Source: Rossellomorea aquimaris (lineage in GTDB: Bacteria; Bacillota; Bacilli; Bacillales; Bacillaceae_B). From it: a stretch of 64,000 nt of DNA. The translations under genes were made by a program, and so were the position numbers. This document shows, piece after piece, positions 1-8,202 of this stretch (its first letter is position 1; each line of letters begins with the position of its first letter). Under the pieces are notes generated by a model. It was given only the letters and a program-made list of their open reading frames with translations. It had not been told where the DNA came from and ran no database searches. The DNA is taken from positions 223,645 through 287,644 of the forward strand of contig NZ_QNRJ01000006.1 in assembly GCF_003315075.1 (NCBI RefSeq). The letters run 5' to 3'.

Positions 1-626
1 GTTGGCAGTTCGTTAGAAGCATAATACTCTAAACGTTTTTGAACCACTTTTCCACTGCTTGGCTTAGAAAAGTATTCATCAAATCTGCTTGGGTCATTCA
101 ACGACATTTTCGTCCATTCCCTGCCTGCTTGTACCCGTTCTTCTTTTGTTGCATCATCGGATTTCAGGATGGAAAATACCTCTTTCAATCGATTGTTATT
201 AGGATTTTCATCACAATAAATACTTTCCTGATCGTTCACATACTCATTTGTAGCTGAAGCCCCACCTACAATTAATCGATTTAGAGAATCGGGATGACCA
301 GCAGCATAAACCAGCCCTAACATTCCACCTGTGGAATGGCCGGCAAAGTTCCAGCTGTCATATCCTAAAGCTGATCGGATGGATTCCAGATCCTTGCTGG
401 TTTCACTCATACTTAGCTCTTCCTCATCTTGAATCTCAGTGGATTTCCCCGTTTCTTTCAAGTTGACCAGGTACACTTTAAAATCTTCCACAAACCGGTC
501 AGCGAAATGGTAGCCTCGCTTGTTAAACTCGCTATATAGATGAGTCACACATAATGGTTCCCCATGTCCCGCCTCAAAGATTTCGAAATCCCCTCGATCT
601 GTTTGGATCAGCTTTTGTTGCCACAT
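1..626 (-). CDS. alpha/beta-fold hydrolase, 3' end outside window
   Basis: This frame is open from an ATG at 626 to the window edge, giving the first 208 residues; the C-terminus lies outside. A GGGGGAG ribosome binding site sits 7 nt upstream. The nucleophile elbow GHSTGG is at residues 96-101 (Ser98), and an oxyanion-type segment GEPLCVTH is near residue 23, where most relatives read HG rather than TH. This fits the proline-iminopeptidase-like alpha/beta hydrolases, which act on esters or peptides in the cytoplasm. The Asp and His of the triad would lie in or beyond the missing part, so the substrate cannot be inferred. Confidence 0.85.
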   Translation of the reverse strand, partial: MWQQKLIQTDRGDFEIFEAGHGEPLCVTHLYSEFNKRGYHFADRFVEDFKVYLVNLKETGKSTEIQDEEELSMSETSKDLESIRSALGYDSWNFAGHSTGGMLGLVYAAGHPDSLNRLIVGGASATNEYVNDQESIYCDENPNNNRLKEVFSILKSDDATKEERVQAGREWTKMSLNDPSRFDEYFSKPSSGKVVQKRLEYYASNELP

Positions 627-1129
627 ACTTTCTCCCCCACTCTGTTTTGTCTGTATCGTTAATTTAGATTTATTGGGTATTTTTTCTTAAACACTACTAC
701 CTATTAGACGGGAGCCAAAAGAGAATAGTTTCAATTATTCTGTTAACTTTCGTTTTAATCCATTTGAAACGGTACAGCTGCAGATCATTATCTATTGCTG
801 TTTGTTATAATCTCTTCCTTTAGAACCTCTGCAACATCTGTTTGAGCCGATTCATGAAGCACCGTTTAAGTATTTTATACTTCTAATAGAAGACACAGCT
901 TTCGAAGAAGCAGGATAATTATGAGGAGAAAAATGAATGAAGAAAGATTCAGGAGTTTCATTTCAGATTCGAGAGAAAACCACGGGGCGGGCAGGTTGGG
1001 TCATGCTATTTATTGTACCAACGTACCTGCCCGCCTTGGCTTGATGAATTTCTATACTTATGAAATAAGTTGATTTAGAGCAGCCCCAAATAAGATATAG
1101 AACTTTATTTGAGTAAAACTCTTATACTT
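627..1129. other. intergenic stretch with a GC-rich hairpin
   Basis: No gene is supported here. On the minus strand near 795-860 there is a 25-codon coding-like tail (ending EEIITNSNR) that is too short to assign. A plus-strand frame at 932 has a plausible AGGAG site but runs through the GC-rich hairpin and matches nothing I recognise. Confidence 0.5.
986..1035. repeat. GGCGGGCAGGT inverted repeat
   Basis: Arms GGCGGGCAGGT (986-996) and ACCTGCCCGCC (1025-1035) are perfect complements around a 28-nt AT-rich loop. It resembles the GGGGACAGG-type palindromes at 20294 and 28744 in this window. There is no T-run, so it is not an obvious terminator. Confidence 0.6.
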
Positions 1130-1420
1130 CTAACGAAAACTTATATGATCTGCAAGCAAATGTATTAATCCCTCAGCTGTCTCTTTTTTACTACTATACT
1201 TTATTGGTAATTGAAATGTAGAAACAATAAAATGTTCTGATTCTTCACCATAGAGCGAACCTGTTTTATTAGCAACCACCAATTCCGCTTTGGAAGTCCT
1301 CATTCTAAGCTTTGCCCTTTCGAACAAGTACTCATGATCATCTGTATGCTCTAACTTAAATCCGACAAGTAAACAGGACCTTTTTTCCTTTTAATAGACT
1401 CATATATTCACCTTCTGCAT
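1130..1420 (-). pseudogene. CoaB-like (phosphopantothenate-cysteine ligase family) C-terminal remnant
   Basis: The last ~80 codons read like the C-terminal part of CoaB/CoaBC-type proteins: GFKLEHT followed by an AKLRMR.. helix and LVVANKTGSLYG, the position where CoaB has its VAND loop. Upstream, the homologous reading continues in another frame (NAEGEYMSLLKGKKVL, about 1420-1375), so a frameshift lies near 1378. The N-terminal part is missing and the next gene begins immediately. A functional CoaBC is presumably elsewhere; this looks like a decayed paralogue. Assignment is by motif resemblance only. Confidence 0.5.
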
Positions 1421-1426
1421 TCTTCC

Positions 1427-1705
1427 TTATTGGTATCTAATCTTCCTATAAACTCCGACTCCCAGGTAATATAAGAGACCAATCCCCATTATGATTACTC
1501 CATAGACCATAAATCCCAATCCTTCAAATCCTCTGATAAAGACAATTCCTATTACAAAGGATATATAACCTATTGTTGATATGGATAAGGGGATAATGAA
1601 TCCTCTTTTATTTTTGGCCATGAAGAAATGAATAAAACTCAAAATCAAAATGGCAGCCAGGACTGATACAGCAATTACTGCATCTCCATAATACTTCCAC
1701 CACAT
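1427..1705 (-). CDS. small membrane protein (92 aa, possibly YesK-like)
   Basis: The 92-residue protein has three hydrophobic helices at roughly residues 8-28, 36-57 and 63-84 separated by short charged loops (KNKR) with a basic tail (RKIRYQ), so it should be an integral membrane protein. The ATG at 1705 follows GGGGGTAG with good spacing. Size and topology recall the YesK-like family, but I see no diagnostic motif. It is followed by the CoaB-like remnant. Confidence 0.6.
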   Translation of the reverse strand: MWWKYYGDAVIAVSVLAAILILSFIHFFMAKNKRGFIIPLSISTIGYISFVIGIVFIRGFEGLGFMVYGVIIMGIGLLYYLGVGVYRKIRYQ

Positions 1706-1830
1706 GAAAATCTACCCCCTTTCGTATTATCTTTCGACTGTTACCAAGTAAAGGTTGTGTCACGTATATACCTCTTTCAGTTAATTAAAAAGATCATCAT
1801 CTTTGTACGAGGTGATGGGAAGTCTAATTT

Positions 1831-2130
1831 TTAATGATTGGATTTGTTTGTTATGGCTAATAACACCTCGTATACGTAAGCCTCATCAGCCCCTCTTCTC
1901 ACTTCATCCCCAATCAATGAATAGAGAATTGAGTCCTCTAATTCTCTGGCCACTTCTCTTTGCTCATACAAAGTCTCGAATATGTCACGGAACGTTACCA
2001 CTTTTGTTTCAGTTGTAACGTTTTTATTCTGTTCAAACATATACAGTTTTGCGTGAGCTATTATATCCGAGATATTTGCCAATAGGACGATGAAAATGAC
2101 CACACCTAGTATGATACTGATTTTCCTCAA
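1831..2130 (-). CDS. hypothetical protein with N-terminal membrane anchor
   Basis: I chose the TTG at 2130, because AGGGGGAG lies 7 nt upstream; the ATG at 2148 has AGGG directly against it. The product is about 99 residues. It has one hydrophobic segment near the N-terminus (IILGVVIFIVLLANI) followed by a charged soluble domain rich in Glu and Arg. No family is recognised. It looks like a single-pass protein with its body outside or inside the membrane undetermined. Confidence 0.5.
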   Translation of the reverse strand: MRKISIILGVVIFIVLLANISDIIAHAKLYMFEQNKNVTTETKVVTFRDIFETLYEQREVARELEDSILYSLIGDEVRRGADEAYVYEVLLAITNKSNH

Positions 2131-2189
2131 AGATATGCTCCCCCTCATACCCTAAATCAATCCTGAATAATGTGATTCTGTTTTATTGT

Positions 2190-2714
2190 TTAACGTTCAG
2201 AACTCAAATACCGCTCCTTAATCAACCTTCGATGATGATTTTCATGCCCGGCAATAATGTACGCAATCGCACGGGCTGTCACTTCTGAACCGTTTGCGTT
2301 TCCACGCCGGCGCAACGATTCTTCATCCATGCTGCTTAGAAGAAGAATGGTGTGTTGGCGGACAAGAGCTTGATGATGTAAAAGGTCCGATAATGAAAAG
2401 CGATTGAACTGCCCTCTTTTCACATACTCATCATCATTATATCCAGGAAGCATTTCCTGTTCTCCCCTGCCGATACTGAGAAGGCGGTAGCACATAATGC
2501 GCTCCGTATCGGTTATGTGGCCGATGACTTCCTTGATGGTCCATTTTCCCGGAGCATACTTAAATTCTGCCGTTTCCTCACTTAAGTCTTTCAACAGTTT
2601 CTTGGTTTTCTTTTGTTGATCATCAAGAATCTGGAGCAGGTCTCCATCTGGGACATTGTTTACATATTCCTTATAATATGGGGGATATTCGTTTGTTTCT
2701 GGCTTCTTCAACAT
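2190..2714 (-). CDS. DinB/YfiT-family putative metal-dependent enzyme
   Basis: The protein is a four-helix DinB-like domain. It has a conserved W58 (GKWTIKEVIGH), His66, and a C-terminal H157xxxH161 in GHENHH that would complete a metal site. Members of this superfamily (DinB, YfiT, bacillithiol transferases) use such a three-His site, often for thiol transfer or hydrolysis; the actual substrate is unknown. The start at 2714 is set by AAAGGAG 8 nt upstream, which lies inside the end of the preceding acetyltransferase gene, so the two are translationally close. Length (174 aa) is normal. Confidence 0.8.
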   Translation of the reverse strand: MLKKPETNEYPPYYKEYVNNVPDGDLLQILDDQQKKTKKLLKDLSEETAEFKYAPGKWTIKEVIGHITDTERIMCYRLLSIGRGEQEMLPGYNDDEYVKRGQFNRFSLSDLLHHQALVRQHTILLLSSMDEESLRRRGNANGSEVTARAIAYIIAGHENHHRRLIKERYLSSER

Positions 2715-2719
2715 AGCTT

Positions 2720-3646
2720 CTACTCCTTTACACATGCTAAATGCATATCAATGATCGATTTACTTCTAAGAAACCCAAGATCTTCATAAAGTTTAATCGC
2801 TGAATTATCCTTAATGACAGATAAGCGGGTAGCCGGATACCCTGCACTCGAAGAATGGATCGAATGGGTTAACAAATATCGTCCAAGCCCCCTCTGTTGG
2901 TGATCAGGGTCCACGACTAAACTCATGATAAGAGGATAGTCTTCAAATTCCATGTGCAGACAGACACCCACAATGTTGTTAGTGCGATGATCGATCACAA
3001 CTCTTGAACACTCATCCATGATTTTATTATGTTTATGTTGATTGATAAATTCGTTTACGTGGAGAAGATAATCCTCTTTCGTTCCGATTTGCTTATACGC
3101 CGGATTGGCTCTATAGGCTTTCATGAGTAAACATGCGATATCATTCGCATCTCCACGTGAAACAGCCCTTGAACTATACCCTTCAGGGAGAATGGCCTTC
3201 ATTGGTTCCGTCGGACGGATCATCCATACATTCACTTCATGAATCTTGCATCCTAGTTGTTTATACGCTGCCACATCTTCTTCTACCACTTCTCTTACAA
3301 TGATTTTATCTTCAGTAGTCGATATCTTTTTAACATAGTTTAATAGCTTCTGGACCAACCCTTCATAATCCTTATAGGGTGGCACAACAAATAAATCCGA
3401 CATGAAATTAGGTTTTAGAAATGCACCGCCAATAATGGTATCGCCATCCATGATGAAATATCCGCAGTCAAAAATGGATGCGACTTCTATTAACGACTCA
3501 GAGGACCTTCTAAAATAGGAATCTGCATTTTTTTGTCCATGATAAATGGAATAGTACCGTATGTATTCTTTGGGTTCTTGATAAACTAATCTTAATCCGT
3601 CTTCTAGTTTAATAAGTTGTTTCAAAGATTGACCTTGCTCACTCAT
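2720..3646 (-). CDS. GNAT family N-acetyltransferase, two-domain (308 aa)
   Basis: The C-terminal half (about residues 150-305) is a clear GNAT fold: motif A reads VVDPDHQQRGLGRYLL (the Q/R-x-x-G-x-G/A acetyl-CoA loop), followed by NSAIKLYEDLGF, the usual motif B. The N-terminal half looks like a degenerate second GNAT domain (MDGDTIIGGAFLKP). It should transfer an acetyl group from acetyl-CoA to an unknown amine. It heads a short unit with the DinB gene, whose start overlaps its 3' end. A 40-nt promoter-like repeat lies 41 nt upstream of its start. Confidence 0.8.
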   Translation of the reverse strand: MSEQGQSLKQLIKLEDGLRLVYQEPKEYIRYYSIYHGQKNADSYFRRSSESLIEVASIFDCGYFIMDGDTIIGGAFLKPNFMSDLFVVPPYKDYEGLVQKLLNYVKKISTTEDKIIVREVVEEDVAAYKQLGCKIHEVNVWMIRPTEPMKAILPEGYSSRAVSRGDANDIACLLMKAYRANPAYKQIGTKEDYLLHVNEFINQHKHNKIMDECSRVVIDHRTNNIVGVCLHMEFEDYPLIMSLVVDPDHQQRGLGRYLLTHSIHSSSAGYPATRLSVIKDNSAIKLYEDLGFLRSKSIIDMHLACVKE

Positions 3647-3686
3647 GTTTTTCGCCCTTTCTCTTCAGCTCTACTCTGACCCTTTA

Positions 3687-3726
3687 ACTTAATACCAATT
3701 ATTTCAAATTCAAACGGGTTACTCAA
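3687..3726 (-). repeat. 40-nt promoter-like repeat, copy 1
   Basis: Read on the minus strand it begins TTGAGT, has 17 nt, then AATAATTGGTATTAAGT. The first six bases and AATAAT are spaced like a -35/-10 pair. Three other copies of identical length occur at 7091, 10955 and 17735. This copy lies just upstream of the acetyltransferase gene starting at 3646. Confidence 0.6.
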
Positions 3727-3772
3727 GTAAATGGTCGAAAAAAATGATGAAAGTTCCCTATCTAGATAACAA

Positions 3773-3811
3773 AAAGAACATTGGGGGTATAAGCTCTTCC
3801 CAATGTTCTTT
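3773..3811 (-). terminator. rho-independent terminator
   Basis: A perfect 13-bp stem (AAAGAACATTGGG / CCCAATGTTCTTT) around a 13-nt loop lies just past the stop of the membrane protein gene at 3842. On the minus strand the descending arm is followed by TTTTGTT. Confidence 0.75.
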
Positions 3812-3841
3812 ATCTTCAATTAACCTGCCTTATCGTATTTT

Positions 3842-5089
3842 CTAATTAAAAAGTAAAGGAAAAGTAAATATTACGAAAGCCGCCCAAAGTCCGTAGACCG
3901 GCAAATACTTAGTAACGGAATCTTGGATGGTTGAAGGTCCGGATTTGTTTTGTAGAAAACGCATATAGGAGAACATAATCCAAATTAGATTTGCCCAGAT
4001 AAGGATGTTTACACCTAAAACAGCAAGTCTGTTTGGAGTAATCCCATAAGAAGAAAGTCTGAACACGATGGCTGACAATGCCACACTGTCAATGATAAGG
4101 GCAAGAACAATCAGGGCAAAATTTATATAGTCTGAAATGGTTTTTTTCTCATCTGAGTCGCTTTCGGTAATGGAAAATATGGTAACGACCAATACACCAA
4201 GGAGTATTCCGTTGAAGGCTATCAGGAAATTACGGTCCAAGAATGGATTTTTTCCGAGCCATATAACCGCAATAAGATAGACCAACAATGTGATCAGGAC
4301 AAGAGGGCTAAAAATTTTAGCTAGATAGGGTGTAATATTCTTAGCAAGTTTAAGGTTCATTGATACCAGGTAGGCAGCCACAATAGCGAGAGAGGAAGCA
4401 CCAAATAAAACGACATTGCTAAAATAAAATTCCTCTATTTGCAAGCCGATAAAGCTGAATAACTGCATGGTTAATGCCGCCAGTACCATTCCACTCACAG
4501 CCATGCTGGCGTAGAGAATACTAAATTCCAAATTAAATTTGATATAGGCTAATCTAGTACTACCTTTTGAATACTCATTTCCTGTAAATGCAATCCCTAA
4601 CACGATCCATAAGAATATGGGCATGTGTAAATAAGTAAGGATAATACTGTCTTTATCATTTAAAGGCAGCATATTAAGATAAACCCCGGAAATCAGGAAC
4701 AACCCTACAAGGGAATAAACAACACTTTTTTTCGGGGTATTTTTGTAAACAAAATAGGTAGCAATAAAAGGAATGATACCAAAGGCGAGGTTAATTGGAG
4801 CAATCACTTCCTGTTCGACAAAATGAAAAATGATCCTGGTCAATATCCCTGCCATAATGGCTAAAATGCCCATGAATATAAAATCTTTTTGAACCTTGGA
4901 AGATTTTTCTGTATTTGCTGCCTCTTTATAATTCAATCTTTCATACCAAACGCCAAGGACCTGAGAATCAGGATTGTGTTCCCATGCCTGTAAGAAGGAA
5001 TTTTTAAAAGCTTTTGGGTCTTTTCTATATATTCTCTCCAGTTCATGAGGATTGGTCATGTTTTCAATAATCACGTTGTTAAATTCCAT
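3842..5089 (-). CDS. polytopic membrane protein, DUF4153-like (415 aa)
   Basis: After a ~70-residue charged cytoplasmic N-terminus (MEFNNVIIENMTNP..), the protein has about 10-11 hydrophobic helices from residue 73 to the end. This arrangement resembles DUF4153-type membrane proteins, of unknown function. Conserved-looking acidic residues are few, so a transporter role is not evident. The ATG at 5089 follows GGGAGG. A remnant of an XRE-type regulator lies directly upstream; DNA-binding proteins commonly accompany such membrane proteins, so the regulator of this gene may have been lost. Confidence 0.6.
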   Translation of the reverse strand: MEFNNVIIENMTNPHELERIYRKDPKAFKNSFLQAWEHNPDSQVLGVWYERLNYKEAANTEKSSKVQKDFIFMGILAIMAGILTRIIFHFVEQEVIAPINLAFGIIPFIATYFVYKNTPKKSVVYSLVGLFLISGVYLNMLPLNDKDSIILTYLHMPIFLWIVLGIAFTGNEYSKGSTRLAYIKFNLEFSILYASMAVSGMVLAALTMQLFSFIGLQIEEFYFSNVVLFGASSLAIVAAYLVSMNLKLAKNITPYLAKIFSPLVLITLLVYLIAVIWLGKNPFLDRNFLIAFNGILLGVLVVTIFSITESDSDEKKTISDYINFALIVLALIIDSVALSAIVFRLSSYGITPNRLAVLGVNILIWANLIWIMFSYMRFLQNKSGPSTIQDSVTKYLPVYGLWAAFVIFTFPLLFN

Positions 5090-5144
5090 CGTAATACCTC
5101 CCCTAATAATTAATAATTACCTCCAAACTGTTTAACTGTCTTCG

Positions 5145-5222
5145 TCATTTTTGTATTCCAAAATATCCAAGCTGACACTCTAAAGCCTTACAAATTGCTT
5201 CCAAGGTGGATAATTTATTCTG
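5145..5222 (-). pseudogene. XRE-family HTH regulator, C-terminal scrap
   Basis: Twenty-five codons between two stops read QNKLSTLEAICKALECQ followed by LGYFGIQK. This matches the last helix and tail of small Cro/CI (YozG-like) regulators, where the usual wording is LxxICxxLxCxPGDIxEY. The rest of the gene is absent and the sequence upstream is very AT-rich. It is probably the relic of a regulator that once preceded the DUF4153-like gene. Confidence 0.5.
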
Positions 5223-5408
5223 TTATTGATTTTAATATAATATTTATTGTTTTACAATAAATATTTATTAATTTTTAAAATAATTTTATTGTTATTAATA
5301 AAAATTAATAACAATACCTAAATCTGCTCTGGCAGGTCAAACAGGTTTTTTGTCGAAACTTATACATGAGACATGAGACGTATGAAATTCACTAAATTGG
5401 GGGGGAAC
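5223..5408. other. AT-rich intergenic region with palindrome
   Basis: The region is extremely AT-rich. ATTGTTATTAAT (5288-5299) and ATTAATAACAAT (5304-5315) form a 12-bp inverted repeat with a 4-nt loop that could be an operator for the hydrolase gene starting at 5409. No coding signal is seen. Confidence 0.45.
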
Positions 5409-5981
5409 ATGATGGCAGAAGTTTTGTTGTTACACCATGTTTTAGGCAGAACAAAGGGGATTGAAGCAATCGCCGATCAACTGAGAGATGCGGGGCATAC
5501 TGTGCATGTGCCAGATTTATTTGAAGGCCGCATATTTTCCTCATTGGAAGAAGGTTTAGGATTTGTTAAGGAAATCGGGTTTAAAGAAGTGACGGCGCGT
5601 GGCGTTCGGGCAGCCGGCGACCTTCCACGTGATGTCGTTTATGCTGGTTTTTCACTCGGTGTCCCCGCAGCACAGCAGCTCTCTCAAACTCGTGAAGGCG
5701 CAAGAGGCGCACTGTTTTTTCATGCCTGCCTCTCGACCTCGGAGTTCGAATCTCAGTGGCCTGACGACTTGCCTGTGCAAATTCATGCCATGAGTGAAGA
5801 TCCTTTCTTTGTAGAAGACGGTGATATCAACGCGGCCCGTGAACTTGTGGCATCGACCAATCACGCTGAACTTTTTCTATACGAGGGCAAGGAACACCTC
5901 TTTACCGATAGCAGTATGCCTTCTTACGATGCTGACGCGACGAAGCTTGTGATCAAGCGGGTTCTCGAGTTTCTCGCATAG
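5409..5981 (+). CDS. dienelactone hydrolase family protein
   Basis: This 190-residue protein has the alpha/beta-hydrolase layout of the dienelactone hydrolase family: the first strand AEVLLLHHVLG, nucleophile elbow GFSLG at 80-84 (Ser82 in place of the Cys used by true dienelactone hydrolase), an Asp near 131 and His163 in GKEHLF. It should hydrolyse a small ester or lactone in the cytosol. The start at 5409 (ATGATG) follows a G-rich site (TTGGGGGG); an earlier in-frame ATG at 5373 lacks one. It is a single-gene unit with its own terminator. Confidence 0.8.
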   Translation: MMAEVLLLHHVLGRTKGIEAIADQLRDAGHTVHVPDLFEGRIFSSLEEGLGFVKEIGFKEVTARGVRAAGDLPRDVVYAGFSLGVPAAQQLSQTREGARGALFFHACLSTSEFESQWPDDLPVQIHAMSEDPFFVEDGDINAARELVASTNHAELFLYEGKEHLFTDSSMPSYDADATKLVIKRVLEFLA

Positions 5982-6059
5982 CTGTATCTTGGTCAATCAC
6001 AGGGTCCATTTTAAAGGATTTTCCAAGAAGGATTTAAATCGTTAAGGTTCAATTCCTTT

Positions 6060-6091
6060 GAAGCACGGAGACGGTTCTGTGCTTCCTTTTT
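6060..6091 (+). terminator. terminator of the hydrolase gene
   Basis: GAAGCAC (6060-6066) pairs with GTGCTTC (6079-6085), followed by CTTTTT. Confidence 0.7.
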
Positions 6092-6127
6092 GATTTAAAG
6101 GAAGCAATAAACAAGGAGGAACGAACA

Positions 6128-6550
6128 ATGAAACCAAGAATTACCGTATTAACTCTCGGAGTAGATGATCTGGAAAAATCACTGGAATTTTATCAAAACG
6201 GTCTACATCTTCCAACTGAAGGGATAGTTGGGAAGGAATTTGAGAATGGCGCCGTGGCTTTCTTCGATCTGCAAAATGGAGTCAAACTCGCCATCTGGGA
6301 ACGAAAAAGTTTAGCGAAAGAAGCCAATGTCCCCCTCTCTCCCAGGAGTCCTTCTGAATTCACAATCGGACATAATGTAAGCAGTAGAGCGGAAGTGGAT
6401 CAGGTGATGCGGGAGGCTGAAACAGCCGGGGCAACAATCACTGATCCAGCGAAGGATACATTTTGGGGAGGATATTCTGGTCACTTCCTGGATTTAGACG
6501 GACATTTATGGGAAGTAGTTTGGAATCCACATTGGGAATTAGAGCAGTAA
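6128..6550 (+). CDS. VOC superfamily (glyoxalase/bleomycin-resistance-like) protein
   Basis: The 140-residue protein shows two beta-alpha-beta-beta-beta repeats typical of vicinal-oxygen-chelate proteins: LTLGVDDLEKSLEFYQNGL at the start and GHFLDLDGHLWEVVWNPHW at the end, with a C-terminal Glu (E133 region) usually used as a metal ligand. Members bind a metal and act on small substrates or sequester antibiotics; the substrate is unknown here. AAGGAGG lies ahead of the ATG and terminators bracket the gene, so it is a stand-alone unit. Confidence 0.85.
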   Translation: MKPRITVLTLGVDDLEKSLEFYQNGLHLPTEGIVGKEFENGAVAFFDLQNGVKLAIWERKSLAKEANVPLSPRSPSEFTIGHNVSSRAEVDQVMREAETAGATITDPAKDTFWGGYSGHFLDLDGHLWEVVWNPHWELEQ

Positions 6551-6561
6551 AGATGCTTGGT

Positions 6562-6595
6562 AAAACCAGCTCAATATTATTGTGCTGGTTTTTTC
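6562..6595 (+). terminator. terminator of the VOC gene
   Basis: AAAACCAGC (6562-6570) pairs with GCTGGTTTT (from 6584), continuing into a T-run. Confidence 0.8.
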
Positions 6596-6705
6596 TTTCT
6601 ATTCTAACTAAAAGGAGTTTGACATGTATCACATTTTCGCATGATTAAACACCTTTATAGTAGAAGTTCGTTGTTGATTATTTTGCTCTTGTTATCCTTC
6701 AAAAA

Positions 6706-6939
6706 TTAATTATTAAGATCTTCTGCTATCTTCCGGAAGAACCCAGGCACGGGGACACCACTATCCATAAAATACAGCTCACTTACAATGAGAAAGAACA
6801 GTGAAAATACAATAGCAATAACAATAAAAACGGTCCATACTTTGCTATCTTTAAATTTTCTTTCATTATGTTTCTTCTTTCTGTATAAGCTTTGCGCCAT
6901 TCGCATCCGTTGGTTTTTATCTTGTTTGTGAGCATTCAT
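6706..6939 (-). CDS. small single-pass membrane protein (77 aa)
   Basis: The product starts MNAHKQDKNQRMRMAQ, is strongly basic to residue 35 and then has one hydrophobic helix (VWTVFIVIAIVFSLFFLIVS), so it should be inserted N-in. The ATG at 6939 is favoured because AGGGAGGG is 10 nt upstream; ATGs at 6948 and 6975 have no properly spaced site. No family recognised. Confidence 0.5.
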   Translation of the reverse strand: MNAHKQDKNQRMRMAQSLYRKKKHNERKFKDSKVWTVFIVIAIVFSLFFLIVSELYFMDSGVPVPGFFRKIAEDLNN

Positions 6940-7090
6940 AGGTTTCATTCCCTCCCTACTAACAATCCCTTTCAAGGATTAAGAATTTCGACAAGAATGA
7001 TTCACATTACCAGTGCTTTCCTACTGAAAAATGAAAAACACTTTTCACCATGCTCCATCTTAATTCTAACTACAAAACGGCCTTTTATAG

Positions 7091-7130
7091 ACTTAATACC
7101 AATTATTCCAAAATAAACCAGAATACTCAA
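7091..7130 (-). repeat. 40-nt promoter-like repeat, copy 2
   Basis: On the minus strand: TTGAGT, 17 nt, AATAATTGGTATTAAGT. It is the same length as the other three copies and lies about 150 nt upstream of the small membrane protein gene at 6939. Confidence 0.6.
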
Positions 7131-7183
7131 GGGGAATTTCAGATAAAAGGGACTTACCCTATTCTGGATAAGCCCCCTTCCCT

Positions 7184-7750
7184 CTATTGCTCTTTCAATA
7201 TTGAATACTTTCGATAAGCCTTATAATAACTCCCGGCCAATAAAACTACCATAAAGGCCGGAAACAATTTCAAAAGGACAAATGGAGTTTCAAATAAGAA
7301 TGCTTTCCAAAATAATGCACTCTCCATACTCCAAAGACCTTCATGGTATAATCCCGGATCCCTGTAGTAGCTAAAAGAATAAATCAGAAAAATCATACCA
7401 AACCAAAAGGAATAGCCCATGATTCGTTTATAATAATGACTCTTTGACTCTCGGTCAGAGAAGATTTCATTCTGGCCATCATTTTCTTTTTGCCAATACC
7501 GTATTCCACTCAGCCAGTACCCCTTCAGGTAGTTCCAACCGAAATCCTCATAGATCCCTTTGTATTCCTCGAACTTTTTCTTGGATAAATAATCTTGATA
7601 GTCCAGTCGCATCACAAATCTCTTGTCTGTTTTTTCGAAGGTGTATATTCCCAGCCCACTAATGTTTGTGCAGAGATAGCCTTTTTGTAATTGCTCGTTC
7701 AGCCAATGCTCTTCTTTTTCAATACTTATGAAAAATTTAAACTTCTTCAT
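7184..7750 (-). CDS. DUF2812 membrane protein
   Basis: The first ~105 residues match the soluble DUF2812 pattern (FKFFISIEKEEHWLNEQLQKGY, then YEDFGWNYL), followed by two hydrophobic segments (YSFWFGMIFLIYSFSYY and LFPAFMVVLLAGSYY). Function of the family is unknown; it is nearly always encoded next to a PadR regulator, as here. I chose the ATG at 7750, overlapping the end of padR by 14 nt and preceded by GGAAGTG; the ATG at 7768 has no site. Translational coupling to the regulator is likely. Confidence 0.8.
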   Translation of the reverse strand: MKKFKFFISIEKEEHWLNEQLQKGYLCTNISGLGIYTFEKTDKRFVMRLDYQDYLSKKKFEEYKGIYEDFGWNYLKGYWLSGIRYWQKENDGQNEIFSDRESKSHYYKRIMGYSFWFGMIFLIYSFSYYRDPGLYHEGLWSMESALFWKAFLFETPFVLLKLFPAFMVVLLAGSYYKAYRKYSILKEQ

Positions 7751-8054
7751 TCGCTTCACTTCCTTCATACAAGGATAAAAGATGCAAGAGCCTTTCTTGC
7801 TCCATTTTCAAAATAGCGCTTCCTTCTGAAGTTATACTGTAAATTTTTCTCCGGCCTGAATGTCCAACAGGTTCAATCCACCCGTGTTTATTCAAGTTTT
7901 CAATCGCACCGTATAATGTCCCGGCCGCTAACAGAACGGTCCCATTACTCATTTCTTCAATCTTCTGCATGGCAGCATAGCCGTGGAGTGGCTCACGCAG
8001 AGCTAATAAAATGTAATGCATGGTTTCAGACAACGGCAATAATTTATGTTTCAT
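7737..8054 (-). CDS. PadR family transcriptional regulator
   Basis: This 105-residue protein is an almost pure PadR winged helix: MHYILLALREPLHGYAAMQKIEE, then GTLYGAIENLNKHGWIEPV and GRRKIYSITSEGS (the wing). It lacks a long C-terminal dimerisation domain, as in the short PadR-s2 type. It is expected to repress its own operon with the DUF2812 gene. The upstream palindrome AACTATATAGTT is a plausible operator. Confidence 0.9.
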   Translation of the reverse strand: MKHKLLPLSETMHYILLALREPLHGYAAMQKIEEMSNGTVLLAAGTLYGAIENLNKHGWIEPVGHSGRRKIYSITSEGSAILKMEQERLLHLLSLYEGSEANEEV

Positions 8055-8077
8055 GTTCTCACCCTTTTATTCAGTTC

Positions 8078-8131
8078 AACTATATAGTTCAGCTTAATAA
8101 TAATTTATTACAGTTCAACTGAATAGTCAAC
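8078..8131 (-). promoter_or_regulatory. probable PadR operator/promoter region
   Basis: A perfect 12-bp palindrome AACTATATAGTT (8078-8089) lies 24 nt upstream of the padR start. A related half-site series, CAGTTCAACTGAATAGTC, follows at 8111. GTTCAACT occurs in both, suggesting paired binding sites over the promoter. Inference from position and symmetry. Confidence 0.45.
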
Positions 8132-8151
8132 CGTATTTTCAAATTTCAATC

Positions 8152-8187
8152 AAAAAAAGCCGATTTCCGCTACGTTCGGAAATCGAC
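8152..8187 (-). terminator. terminator of the VOC gene at 8203
   Basis: GCCGATTTCCG (8159-8169) and CGGAAATCGAC (8177-8187) form a stem; read on the minus strand it is followed by CTTTTTTTG. Confidence 0.8.
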
Positions 8188-8202
8188 TTGCTGTATTCCA
8201 TA

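Noticed and set aside
39..257. 72-codon plus-strand open frame
   Set aside because: It is the antisense shadow of the alpha/beta hydrolase gene, whose motifs and ribosome site are on the other strand.
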